A DNA stretch of 11,522 bases from RGIG3040 sp964410675 (GCA_964410675.1 CAYPIB010000085.1:1-11522), one strand, 5' to 3'; shown: positions 1 to 6,636, counted from the first letter of the stretch. Notes: generated from the letters alone by a model not told the origin. A program made the numbers and translations.

Positions 1-1597
1 CCTTGACAATGACACCTTCCTTTTCCATATCATATAAGACATAAGTCAGAGGCATCTCTAATTCTTCCATCAGCTTCATCATCTGAGCGTCTTTTAACTT
101 ATTTACTAACGTATCATAGGCCATAAAACTAACATAAGTCTGATAGCAGGCGAATGTGAGAAACTTATCAATATCCTGTTCAAGTGCCGACTTTAATCCA
201 GATTTTCCAAATAACTCTTTACTTGTCTGAACTGCTATGCCTAAATATTCATTTGCAATATCCTCGATTCCATATTCACTTTTTAATGGATTAAGCAAAT
301 AGGCCGCCAGCTTTGTATCAAAAAATAAATCGGTTATATGTCTGTCAATTGTTTTAAACGAAAAATACTGATATTCCTTTTTAATATCAAATGCAATTAA
401 CTTCTTATTCGCCTCCAAATATTCTGCCGCAAGAACATTTAATTGATTAATTAAAAATTCTTCCGTTACGTCATTTCCTGTTTTTATAAATACATGATCT
501 TTCTCACTATAAGAAAGGGCAATTCCTAAAACTTGATTATACTCAATACTCTCGCCCTGCATCAGCAGCTCAAGCGGAGTCTTCTCTTCGTTTGCTTTGC
601 TGATCCATTCGGCAAAAACTGCAAAAGCCGCCTTCTTTTGCTTTCTACATGTCTCAAATACTTCGTTCGCTTTGGCTAATCCCTCTACCAAACGAAAGGC
701 TTCTTTTTCTATTGCCGCCTCAGTCTTACCGGTAGTAAATCTGGAAAGCATATTTTTAAATTCCAACTCGATAAAATATTGGTATGCTTCTTCTGTATAT
801 AAATCTTTGATTTTAGCATCTTCCAATTCAAACTCAATATCAGCTTCAATATTAATAGTTGCCAATACCTTGCTAAGATCAGCCAGATGACGATTGGCAG
901 CTAAAGTTTCCCTTATACTTTTTTTGGAAATTTCATCTAAATGTGCGTAAATATTATCAATACTTCCATACTCAGTCATAAGACTTGTCGCAGTCTTTTC
1001 ACCTACTTTGGGAACTCCCGGAATATTATCAGATGAATCTCCCATCAGTGCCTTTAATTCAATAAATTGCTCCGGAGTTACGTGATACGCTTCTAAAACA
1101 TCCTTTGCATAATAATCCTCTACTTCTGTTCGTATTCCTTTCGTCTTTGGAATACGTATTTTAATATGCTCAGTTGCAATTTGTAATAAATCTCTATCAC
1201 CTGATACAAGGGAAACCTCAAAGTTTTCCTTTTCTGCATTTTTAGCCAATGTCCCAAGAATGTCGTCAGCTTCAAACCCTGCCTTTTCCAGCACAAGCAC
1301 TCCCATTGCTTTTAATACATTTTTTAACACCGGAACCTGTTCTCTTAATTCCTCCGGCATTGGCTTTCTTGTCCCTTTATATTCCTTATATATTTCATGC
1401 CTGAATGTAGGCGCATGAACATCAAATGCTACCGCTAGATATTCTGCCTTTTCTTCATCAAGTATTTTAAATAAAATATTCAAAAAGCCAAAGATACCAT
1501 TTGTATGCAGTCCATCTTTATTTGTCAAATCCGGTACACCATAAAATGCTCTGTTTATGATACTGTGTCCATCAATCAATACTATTTTTTTGCTCAT
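1..1597 (-). CDS. polA: DNA polymerase I, N-terminal 532 codons (C-terminus off the left edge)
   Basis: Replication and repair polymerase, cytoplasmic. I translated the minus strand from the ATG at 1597 (AGGAG just upstream); the frame stays open to the edge. The 5'-nuclease domain fills about residues 1-290: it opens MSKKIVLIDGHS and contains FDVHAPTFRHEIYKEYKGTR, EADDILG, SGDRDLL and GDSSDNIPGVPKVGEKTA, which carry the metal-binding acidic residues and the helix-hairpin-helix. A 3'-5' exonuclease-like domain follows (about 310-500), but its catalytic acidic motifs are not recognisable, so it is probably inactive for proofreading, as in Bacillus-type Pol I. The visible part ends at MPLTYVLYDMEKEGVIVK, the start of the polymerase domain. 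It is the last visible gene of the operon, 10 nt after the zinc-finger gene. The family is about 850-950 residues, so roughly 40% is missing here only because of the window edge. Confidence 0.96.
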   Translation of the reverse strand, partial: MSKKIVLIDGHSIINRAFYGVPDLTNKDGLHTNGIFGFLNILFKILDEEKAEYLAVAFDVHAPTFRHEIYKEYKGTRKPMPEELREQVPVLKNVLKAMGVLVLEKAGFEADDILGTLAKNAEKENFEVSLVSGDRDLLQIATEHIKIRIPKTKGIRTEVEDYYAKDVLEAYHVTPEQFIELKALMGDSSDNIPGVPKVGEKTATSLMTEYGSIDNIYAHLDEISKKSIRETLAANRHLADLSKVLATINIEADIEFELEDAKIKDLYTEEAYQYFIELEFKNMLSRFTTGKTEAAIEKEAFRLVEGLAKANEVFETCRKQKKAAFAVFAEWISKANEEKTPLELLMQGESIEYNQVLGIALSYSEKDHVFIKTGNDVTEEFLINQLNVLAAEYLEANKKLIAFDIKKEYQYFSFKTIDRHITDLFFDTKLAAYLLNPLKSEYGIEDIANEYLGIAVQTSKELFGKSGLKSALEQDIDKFLTFACYQTYVSFMAYDTLVNKLKDAQMMKLMEELEMPLTYVLYDMEKEGVIVK

Positions 1598-1607
1598 ATT
1601 TCTCCTT

Positions 1608-1925
1608 TTATAAAAAGAACATTAATATTACTAAAATAATAATTACAGATAAAATTTCGATGATATACAAACCAATCTTCAAATTATGACGCATCTGTAA
1701 TTTCTGTACCGCCTCTTCAAGCTTAATATCCAACTCTTTTTCTAAGTCAAAGCTGCTTCCTTCTTCCAATCGAACAATGCCTTCTGTCGCCAAGTAATAA
1801 ATAGAAAGCTCCTCTCTGCAATTCGGACATTTCTTTATATGCTTTATAAATTTCTTTAGTTCTTTATCTTCCAGTTCCTTTTTAAAAAATAAGGGGACTG
1901 CTTTTTCTGCTTCTTTGCATGTCAT
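1608..1925 (-). CDS. Small membrane-anchored zinc-finger protein (anti-sigma zf-HC2-like)
   Basis: 105 aa. The N-terminus has the zinc-binding pattern of anti-sigma factors: Cys3, then His29-x3-Cys33-x2-Cys36 (HIKKCPNC). A charged, probably helical linker with many Glu/Lys follows (about 50-80), then one hydrophobic C-terminal segment (about 84-105) ending at the last residue. Such proteins normally hold an ECF sigma factor at the membrane through the cytoplasmic zinc domain. Here almost nothing lies beyond the membrane helix, so there is no extracellular sensor, and no sigma-factor gene is in the window. It sits between mtaD (2 nt upstream) and polA (10 nt downstream), so it is translated from the same message. 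The RBS is weak (AGAAG about 8 nt before ATG), consistent with coupling to mtaD. The fold assignment is good; regulation of a sigma factor is only inferred. Confidence 0.8.
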   Translation of the reverse strand: MTCKEAEKAVPLFFKKELEDKELKKFIKHIKKCPNCREELSIYYLATEGIVRLEEGSSFDLEKELDIKLEEAVQKLQMRHNLKIGLYIIEILSVIIILVILMFFL

Positions 1926-1927
1926 AG

Positions 1928-3208
1928 TTATGCTTCTTTCATCCGGTTTATAATAGCATTCGCCTGCTTAAAAATTTCTTCTGCCGAAACTCCAATATAA
2001 AAGCTTCCTCTTTCATATACTATTTTCCCGTTTATCATAGTCATCGCTACATTCATTTTACTTCCGCTGTATACAATGTTTTTCGGAATATTATTCAGTG
2101 GCTGCATATTCGGCTGATGCAAATCGATCATAATAATATCTGCAAGTTTGCCTTCCACAATCGTATCACAATCATGCAGTCCCATCGCTTTTGCACCATT
2201 TGTCGTTGCCATTTTTAAAACATCAAGAGATTTTACTGCTGTTGCATCTTTCTTTACTACTTTTTGAAGACCGGTAACTAAAAACATTTCTTTAAACATA
2301 TCCAAGCAGTTATTACTTGCCGGACCATCCGTACCTAATGCAACACAAATATTTCGCTCAAGCATCTCTGTAATCGGAGCAATACCGCTTGCTAACTTGC
2401 AATTAGAACCCGGATTACTGACAACGTATAAACCCTTGTCCGCAATAATATTCAAATCCTCTTCGCTCATATGAACACAGTGAAAACCGCCGCCGCCATA
2501 CCGAAACATGCCTATACTGTCCATAAAAACAGTTGGTGTCATTCCATACCTTTTAATACAGCCTGCAACCTCATCTTCGGTCTCAGAATTGTGTACATAA
2601 ACCGGGGTTTTAAGCTCATCGGCCAGTGCAGCAATATCTTTCATTAATTCTATCGATGTTGTATACTCCGCATGAAATCCCAATTGGTAACGAATCAGTT
2701 CGTGATAATTGTTTAGTGTTTCATATTCTTTCTTTAAAGATTGTGCCGTACCGCCAAAATTATTCGCACTTCCGCATAAAACAGTTCTAAATCCCGTATC
2801 AACAGAGGCCTTAGCAACAACCTCCGGAGACATATACATATCAAAATTAGCGGTAATCCCACTTGTCAAATATTCCATAATCGCTAAAATTGAAAGCGGA
2901 TACATATCATCCGGATGTAGCTTTGCCTCCATCGGAAATACCTTTTCATTTAACCATGTATGAAGCGGTACATCTTCTGCATAGGTACGTAAAAATGTCA
3001 TTGCCGAGTGGGTATGTGCATTTTTAAATCCAGGCATCAGTAAATTCCCCTGAACATCAACTACTTTGTCCCATTTCTCGCTTTCAAATTCTTCCTTTTT
3101 ATTACCAATATAACTTATTCTATTTCCATCAACATGCAATTCCCCTTCAATTACAGTATCCCCATCGGCCATTGTTAAAATTCTGGCATTTTTAAATCTA
3201 GTTTTCAT
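1928..3208 (-). CDS. mtaD: 5-methylthioadenosine/S-adenosylhomocysteine deaminase (amidohydrolase)
   Basis: A metal-dependent hydrolase that deaminates MTA or SAH to the inosine analogues, in purine/methionine salvage. 426 aa from the chosen start. Amidohydrolase landmarks in order: N-terminal beta-sandwich (KNARILTMADG), metal-binding NAHTHSAM (His65, His67), HAEYT and VHNSE in the middle, HCVHMSEEDL, then GTDGPASNN with the catalytic Asp, and a C-terminal sandwich ending GKLADIIMIDL...MINGKIVYERG. The TRZ/ATZ subgroup also contains guanine, chlorohydrolase and cytosine deaminases; the overall pattern and length fit MtaD best, but substrate cannot be proved by reading. I start at the ATG at 3208 because AGAAGGA sits 6 nt before it. 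An in-frame ATG at 3226 would add six residues. It is the first gene of the operon with the zinc-finger protein and polA. Confidence 0.9.
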   Translation of the reverse strand: MKTRFKNARILTMADGDTVIEGELHVDGNRISYIGNKKEEFESEKWDKVVDVQGNLLMPGFKNAHTHSAMTFLRTYAEDVPLHTWLNEKVFPMEAKLHPDDMYPLSILAIMEYLTSGITANFDMYMSPEVVAKASVDTGFRTVLCGSANNFGGTAQSLKKEYETLNNYHELIRYQLGFHAEYTTSIELMKDIAALADELKTPVYVHNSETEDEVAGCIKRYGMTPTVFMDSIGMFRYGGGGFHCVHMSEEDLNIIADKGLYVVSNPGSNCKLASGIAPITEMLERNICVALGTDGPASNNCLDMFKEMFLVTGLQKVVKKDATAVKSLDVLKMATTNGAKAMGLHDCDTIVEGKLADIIMIDLHQPNMQPLNNIPKNIVYSGSKMNVAMTMINGKIVYERGSFYIGVSAEEIFKQANAIINRMKEA

Positions 3209-3264
3209 ATTAATTCCTTCTTTCATTCAGCATTTTCCTTGCTTGCTTACGAAACTCACATAGA

Positions 3265-3270
3265 ATTATA
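3265..3270 (-). promoter_or_regulatory. Candidate -10 box of the mtaD-polA operon
   Basis: A perfect TATAAT on the minus strand about 57 nt before the mtaD start. The matching -35 is poor (CTATTT at 17 nt spacing), so this is a moderate call. It lies between the terminator at 3298-3335 and mtaD, where an operon promoter is expected. Confidence 0.5.
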
Positions 3271-3297
3271 TTACCATACTTTTAATGAAATAGAAAT

Positions 3298-3335
3298 AAA
3301 AATAGTGCCCCAATAGTAAGACAGGACACTATATT
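3298..3335 (-). terminator. Imperfect hairpin terminator, degenerate copy of the one at 10253-10290
   Basis: Arms ATAGTGCC (3302-3309) and GGACACTAT (3324-3332) pair with one mismatch. On the minus strand the hairpin is followed by TTTTTATTT. The left arm and the flanking bases match the terminator at 10253-10290, but the right arm and loop have diverged. It would end transcription coming from the small gene at 3448-3621. Confidence 0.6.
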
Positions 3336-3361
3336 TAAGAATCTATGTTTTATACGGCTGG

Positions 3362-3436
3362 TTATAAGTCAATGGTAAAGATGGCATCCTAGACTCTTCA
3401 AGGATCATTCTCGATGATACCGGCAGCGAAAGTTTT
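3362..3436 (-). pseudogene. Decayed 3' tail of a paralogue of the secreted protein at 10314-11207
   Basis: Read on the minus strand, about 25 codons give F-A-A-G-I-I-E-N-D-P, a TGA, two codons, a TAG, then DAIFTIDL and a stop. The intact secreted protein ends F-C-I-N-G-I-T-S-D-N...DAIYTIDL. The DNA downstream of both stops also matches (tttaagaatcta followed by gttttat and the terminator). Two in-frame stops and the absence of any upstream coding sequence show it is a relic. It begins only about 12 nt after the end of the 57-aa gene, so the remainder was probably removed when that gene arrived or by a deletion. Confidence 0.75.
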
Positions 3437-3447
3437 TAATTAATTCT

Positions 3448-3621
3448 TTACTCCTCATCACTGACTTCAACCGACGCATATTTAACTTTTGTTCCATCAG
3501 AAAAAATTAAATTACACGTATTGTTCAACCACTCATAACCACTTATTTCTTTTGCCTCATTGTTTGGAAGTTTTACTTGTGTGCCGATTGGATGAGTATA
3601 AATAATATTAAATAAATTCAT
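3448..3621 (-). CDS. 57-aa hypothetical protein
   Basis: ATG at 3621 preceded by AAAGGAGTGTAAGC, a strong RBS at good spacing, and a TAA at 3448. The product is 57 aa, starts MNLFNIIYTHPIGTQVKLP and ends SVEVSDEE. It has no signal peptide and no membrane segment. Composition is that of a small, soluble, acidic-tailed protein with alternating hydrophobic/polar stretches (KVKYASVEV, NLIFSDGT), suggesting beta strands and perhaps a small barrel. I do not recognise the family. The clean RBS, the uninterrupted frame and a terminator-like hairpin downstream (3298-3335) argue that it is a real gene. It lies between two gene relics, so its present activity is less certain. Confidence 0.6.
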   Translation of the reverse strand: MNLFNIIYTHPIGTQVKLPNNEAKEISGYEWLNNTCNLIFSDGTKVKYASVEVSDEE

Positions 3622-3739
3622 GCTTACACTCCTTTATTACTTGATTGCTCATAGTCTTTTATCTTAGTCTTTCCAATTATCCAATTTTTAGTAATTTTAA
3701 TGATTTAAAATTCAAGACTTTGAAGCCTTTGAATATAAA

Positions 3740-3921
3740 ATGAACGTACGAGAAAAAGGTAATAGATTGAAAAATTTAAATAAGATATTTTGGCAAGAAG
3801 ATAAAATAGGAATGATATCAAATCATTTAGATGCGGATTGTCATAGTCACTGGATGATGCAACTATTTTTGAGTTTAGAAGACACTTAAACTCTAACATT
3901 CACTTAAGCCCGGCTGAATAG
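3740..3921 (+). pseudogene. AraC-family regulator remnant with internal deletion
   Basis: From ATG 3740 frame 1 reads to W38 as IFWQEDKIGMISNHLDADC then HSHW, resembling the cupin-like N-terminus of AraC regulators, and stops at 3889. In the +2 frame, from about 3853, the DNA reads DDATIFEFRRHLNSNIHLSPAE and stops at 3921. That resembles the last helix of an AraC DNA-binding domain, whose usual form is a (D)xSxFxRxFK-type stretch followed by SPxEYR. The simplest reading is that a gene of about 280 codons lost its middle, joining head and tail out of frame near 3850-3855. No RBS precedes the ATG. The minus-strand open frame over the same DNA is a shadow. The head assignment is less secure than the tail. 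Confidence 0.5.
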
Positions 3922-3937
3922 TATCCAATCGGGCTTA
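3905..3937. repeat. Inverted repeat (8-bp stem)
   Basis: TAAGCCCG (3905-3912) and CGGGCTTA (3930-3937) are perfect complements around a 17-nt loop. It lies 26 nt past the end of the DUF6144-like gene on the minus strand and overlaps the end of the AraC remnant on the plus strand. No clear T-tract follows on either strand, so it is at best a weak terminator or RNA 3'-end stabiliser. Confidence 0.5.
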
Positions 3938-3963
3938 TAAGAAAGTTCAATTTATATTAAGTT

Positions 3964-4512
3964 CTAATTCCAAGTTAGACTATGGGGAATAATTTTCATC
4001 AGACAAATATCATCGCCTGTTTTTATGCTTTTTTGCAACTCGACGTCGACCTCACAGTCAAACGCTTTTTCAAAAAGAACCTTGCTATAACCAGTAGTAC
4101 ACTGGCACCATGTATTTGTCTGCAGTTTGTCTACTTCCGTTAACATAGGACAAGGGCAAAATCCAAATTGAAGATAAAGTTCACCATCTCGGCTGAAAAG
4201 TCCCGCAGCCTTTGCTTTATCCGAATTTGCAAACTCCTCCATACTTGTTGCAGATGACATCAACTCTTTCACAAGCGCCAGTTTCTCATCCATTCCATAT
4301 CCACATTGGCAGTTCATCCGAATTCGCTTTATGGCATCGAAATCAAATCTACTTTCCAGCCGGGCCATTGTAGACTTTACCCAAGCGGCATTGTCTTTGC
4401 TATTAGCAAGTCCACGATTTTCATACATAATTTCTTTCGCAGTATCAATGTCACTTTCAGCCTTGACTGCTTCATAAATGACACTCTCCTGCATTTTTCT
4501 TACATCAAACAT
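3964..4512 (-). CDS. Cysteine-rich DUF6144-like protein
   Basis: 182 aa from the ATG at 4512, chosen because GGAGG stands 5 nt before it; the longer frame to 4539 has no convincing RBS. Notable are three CxC pairs: Cys68/Cys70 (NCQCGYG), Cys119/Cys121 (FCPCPM) and Cys136/Cys138 (WCQCTTGY), plus Cys153 and Cys170. The C-terminal stretch (GYSKVLFEKAFDCEVDVEL then KSIKTGDDICLMKI) has the outline of the V4R/ATC-hydrolase-like small-molecule domains, where a conserved Gly-Asp-x-x-Cys precedes the last strand. I associate the protein with DUF6144, from memory rather than a search. No signal peptide or membrane segment. It follows the AraC/GyrI regulator gene in the same direction by about 100 nt, so it may be that regulator's target or partner. 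Function unknown; metal or thiol chemistry is plausible. Confidence 0.75.
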   Translation of the reverse strand: MFDVRKMQESVIYEAVKAESDIDTAKEIMYENRGLANSKDNAAWVKSTMARLESRFDFDAIKRIRMNCQCGYGMDEKLALVKELMSSATSMEEFANSDKAKAAGLFSRDGELYLQFGFCPCPMLTEVDKLQTNTWCQCTTGYSKVLFEKAFDCEVDVELQKSIKTGDDICLMKIIPHSLTWN

Positions 4513-4614
4513 CTTAGCCTCCGTTTTGCTCTCATTCATAGAAATCCAAGCATTATCTATTCTTATAATCTCATTATAGGAGTAGATCCATGTTAATACT
4601 TCTGAATTCCTGCC

Positions 4615-5445
4615 CTATTTAATGGGGATACATAAATCCATGACAACAAAATCATTTACAACATCTGCCTTTCTGTAGATATTCAGTCCATACTTCTCTT
4701 CCATCTCATAACTGCTTTTCGGCAGCCAAACACTAAAAATCCCTTGTAAATCACAAAATATATCTGCAATTTTCCCTTCAAAATGATAGACCGCAAATTT
4801 CCCCCCTTTTATTGTCGTCATATTTTCTAACGTACAATTTTTATTCACAGATATACATAAATCGCAAATACAGCTTTTGTGAGAAGCTATTGAAGGATCA
4901 TCATAAAATCTTTCAATCATCAATGTATCTACATGAATGAAATCTTTATATATCTCCATGAACTGTAACCATTTTTCTTTCAACTCATGGTAATTTCCAA
5001 TCGTTCTCTCATAGATTACAAATATATCCGCGATTTCTTCTATCTTGATTTTGGCAGCATAGTCATTATATAACTTAAAAACTTCAATCCTTTCAGGGTA
5101 AAAAGGGCTGGCAATACTTTCCGCATTCGTTGATTTGCGAAATTGCGCCGGTGAAGAAGAAAGGTGTTTTCTGAATGCAGAACTATAATTAGAGGCACTA
5201 TATCCATAATCCAGCCCTATATCAGTAATACTCTTATCCCTTTTTAATTTCATATCAATGGCACTCTGATCCATTTTAAGACGTTTGATAAATGCATACA
5301 CGCTTTCCCCAGTTTCCGCCTTGAAAACTCTGCTAAAATAGAACTCAGAGAAATGAAAATGACCTGCTACATCTTTTACCGATATATTCTCATTTAAATG
5401 TTGCATAATGTAATCAATACTTTTGTTTATCATTTCTTTTTGCAT
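4615..5445 (-). CDS. AraC-family transcriptional regulator with C-terminal GyrI-like domain
   Basis: 276 aa, a full-length member of the Rob/SoxS-plus-effector type. The DNA-binding domain is N-terminal (about 1-105): a first helix-turn-helix in ISVKDVAGHFHFSEFYFSRVFK, then a second in SITDIGLDYGYSASNYSSAFRKHL ending SPAQFRKS. The rest (about 115-276) has the GyrI-like / AraC effector-binding layout, with paired repeats and a C-terminal strand ending MDLCIPIK. Such domains bind hydrophobic small molecules, so a drug- or metabolite-responsive activator is likely. ATG 5445 is preceded by GAGGG at short spacing. The four minus-strand genes padR, 133-aa unknown, this one and the DUF6144-like gene have gaps of about 50-100 nt and could share a message. 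No dedicated promoter is evident in the 48-nt gap upstream. Confidence 0.9.
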   Translation of the reverse strand: MQKEMINKSIDYIMQHLNENISVKDVAGHFHFSEFYFSRVFKAETGESVYAFIKRLKMDQSAIDMKLKRDKSITDIGLDYGYSASNYSSAFRKHLSSSPAQFRKSTNAESIASPFYPERIEVFKLYNDYAAKIKIEEIADIFVIYERTIGNYHELKEKWLQFMEIYKDFIHVDTLMIERFYDDPSIASHKSCICDLCISVNKNCTLENMTTIKGGKFAVYHFEGKIADIFCDLQGIFSVWLPKSSYEMEEKYGLNIYRKADVVNDFVVMDLCIPIK

Positions 5446-5493
5446 AAGATACCCTCAACATAATCATCTTTTTGGCAGCTCTGATAGAAAATT

Positions 5494-5895
5494 CTAATTA
5501 ATGAAGTCATCACTAACTAACCATGTTTTTCCGTCTTCCATATCTGTCGAAAAATAAAGCAGCCCTTTGTCAATTGTCTTTGCCCTATTCATAGCTTTCC
5601 GAAGCATCCTTAAACTTTTCTTATCACTTGCTATTGCAAGCTTAATAATTTTAGGCCTTAACCGCTCAATATGCCATACAATCTTTTCCATTACAATATT
5701 TGATAAATTGGTTTCATAAAAATCAATTAAGATTCTACGTTTTTCGGGCGAACTTAATATAAATGCCTCTTCCTTTTCCATCATCGAAAATAAGGCTTCC
5801 TTATCATCAAAATAACTTCCATAATGTATCCCATGAAAATAGCCATTTTTGTAGTAGTAAGGACTTAATGCCCCGCTAGGCGATTTTGTTATCAT
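5494..5895 (-). CDS. 133-aa hypothetical protein, possibly STAS/SpoIIAA-like fold
   Basis: I do not recognise this gene with confidence. Starting at ATG 5895 (AAAGG about 8 nt upstream) it gives MITKSPSGALSPYYYKNGYF and ends WLVSDDFIN. A TTG at 5922 would add nine residues. The middle, RRILIDFYETNL then a helix IVMEKIVWHIERL, a strand IIKLAIAS and a helix SLRMLRKAMNRA, followed by LLYFSTDMEDGKTWLV, alternates strand and helix as in STAS/SpoIIAA-like proteins. That is a fold impression only. No signal peptide or membrane segment. It lies 54 nt downstream of padR in the same direction and is probably co-transcribed with it under the 6516-6561 promoter/operator. The N-terminal aromatic-rich stretch (PYYYKNGYFHGIHYGSYF) is unusual. 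Confidence 0.7.
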   Translation of the reverse strand: MITKSPSGALSPYYYKNGYFHGIHYGSYFDDKEALFSMMEKEEAFILSSPEKRRILIDFYETNLSNIVMEKIVWHIERLRPKIIKLAIASDKKSLRMLRKAMNRAKTIDKGLLYFSTDMEDGKTWLVSDDFIN

Positions 5896-5949
5896 AAATA
5901 TTACCTTTAGCTTATTATACAAGCCATCCCTTCCCTAATCTGCATCATG

Positions 5950-6498
5950 TTATTTTATCTCATTATCAATCAAATCCGACAATTTCTTTTGCTCTCTAAT
6001 ATGCCGGCACCACTTTATATTGTCTTGAGTAATGCGAATGCCATAATAGAGAGTTGCTAATTTATAATAGTAACAATCTTGATGATCCATTGCTGTGTAT
6101 TTTTTTTCCAACTCATACAATTTACGCAGATAATTGATACTATTTAATTCATACTCCTGTAACTGCTGATTGCGAATATCTGCAGGGAGTTTGTCAAAGA
6201 AGTATACTTTAGCCAAATGCTGGTCCGTATTATCGTTTAAATTCATTGGCATTGAAAGCCACTCATTAAAGACAGTTTTCCCTTGTTTGGTTATTTGATA
6301 GTACTTTTTTTGTCTGCCGCCTTGGGGTTGTTCAAACATTATCAAATAACCTTTCGTCGTCATTTTTTTTAATGATGGGTATAGGCTCCCATAGCTTGCC
6401 TTATAAAAAGTACCGACTCCGTTTTCAATAAACTTTTTAATATCATAGCCGGTCAGTACTTCATCAAGCAGCATTCCCAATATAATATACTCTAACAT
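5950..6498 (-). CDS. PadR-family transcriptional repressor
   Basis: 182 aa from ATG 6498, which has GGAGG 7 nt upstream; a TTG at 6516 would overlap the RBS and is rejected. The N-terminal winged helix (about 1-80) has PadR hallmarks: MLEYIILGMLLDEVLTGYDI, SYGSLYPSLKKM-TTKGYL (recognition helix) and the wing GRQKKYYQITKQGK. The C-terminal part (about 95-182) is helical and should form the PadR/Vir dimerisation domain. Such proteins commonly repress divergent or adjacent transporter genes and release DNA on binding toxic small molecules. Here the gene is divergent from the blaI-M56-ABC operon, with 162 nt between the two start codons. A perfect palindrome overlaps its own -10 box, so autorepression is likely. 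It is full length and intact. Confidence 0.93.
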   Translation of the reverse strand: MLEYIILGMLLDEVLTGYDIKKFIENGVGTFYKASYGSLYPSLKKMTTKGYLIMFEQPQGGRQKKYYQITKQGKTVFNEWLSMPMNLNDNTDQHLAKVYFFDKLPADIRNQQLQEYELNSINYLRKLYELEKKYTAMDHQDCYYYKLATLYYGIRITQDNIKWCRHIREQKKLSDLIDNEIK

Positions 6499-6515
6499 TC
6501 TAATACCTCCTTCCA

Positions 6516-6534
6516 ATATATCTCTTAGATATAT
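6516..6534. promoter_or_regulatory. Candidate PadR operator (perfect palindrome)
   Basis: ATATATCT (6516-6523), a 3-nt spacer, then AGATATAT (6527-6534): a perfect 8-bp inverted repeat, read ATATATCTAAGAGATATAT on the minus strand. It overlaps the padR -10 box by 2 nt and lies between promoter and RBS, the expected place for an autoregulatory operator. Binding by PadR is inferred. Confidence 0.6.
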
Positions 6535-6561
6535 ATTATCACTATATTTAAATTCTGTAAA
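6533..6561 (-). promoter_or_regulatory. padR promoter (extended -10)
   Basis: On the minus strand TTTACA (6561-6556), 17-nt spacer, TAATAT (6538-6533), with TG one base before the -10 (TGATAATAT). Good sigma-A-type promoter about 35 nt before the padR start, followed directly by the palindrome. Confidence 0.7.
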
Positions 6562-6592
6562 GTATAATTATAATAATATTTATAAAAATAAA

Positions 6593-6621
6593 TTGACATA
6601 AGAATTTTTATCAAGTATAGT
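6593..6621 (+). promoter_or_regulatory. Promoter of the blaI-M56-ABC operon
   Basis: Consensus -35 TTGACA (6593-6598), 17-nt spacer, -10 TATAGT (6616-6621). It is 40 nt before the blaI ATG. A strong sigma-A promoter that needs repression to be silent, in keeping with a BlaI-type repressor encoded directly downstream. Confidence 0.82.
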
Positions 6622-6636
6622 AAAACTACGTACTAT
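6617..6636. promoter_or_regulatory. Candidate BlaI-type operator over the -10 box
   Basis: ATAGTA (6617-6622) and TACTAT (6631-6636) are inverted repeats 8 nt apart, covering the -10 box and the likely start site. Classical BlaI/MecI operators are dyads built on TAC/GTA half-sites (ACTAC, TGTA), and the spacer here holds a further ACTAC. It fits the family loosely, so the call rests mainly on position. Confidence 0.5.

Noticed and set aside
597..890. Plus-strand open frame of 97 codons
   Set aside because: It lies antisense inside the polA nuclease region and has no RBS; polA shows clear motifs across it.
2709..2963. Plus-strand open frame of 84 codons
   Set aside because: Antisense shadow of mtaD with no RBS or recognisable domain.
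3705..3899. Minus-strand open frame of 64 codons
   Set aside because: It covers the AraC remnant read on the other strand, and no RBS precedes it.
3905..3937. Rho-independent terminator for the DUF6144-like gene
   Set aside because: The stem is good but there is no U-tract after it on either strand, so it is listed only as an inverted repeat.
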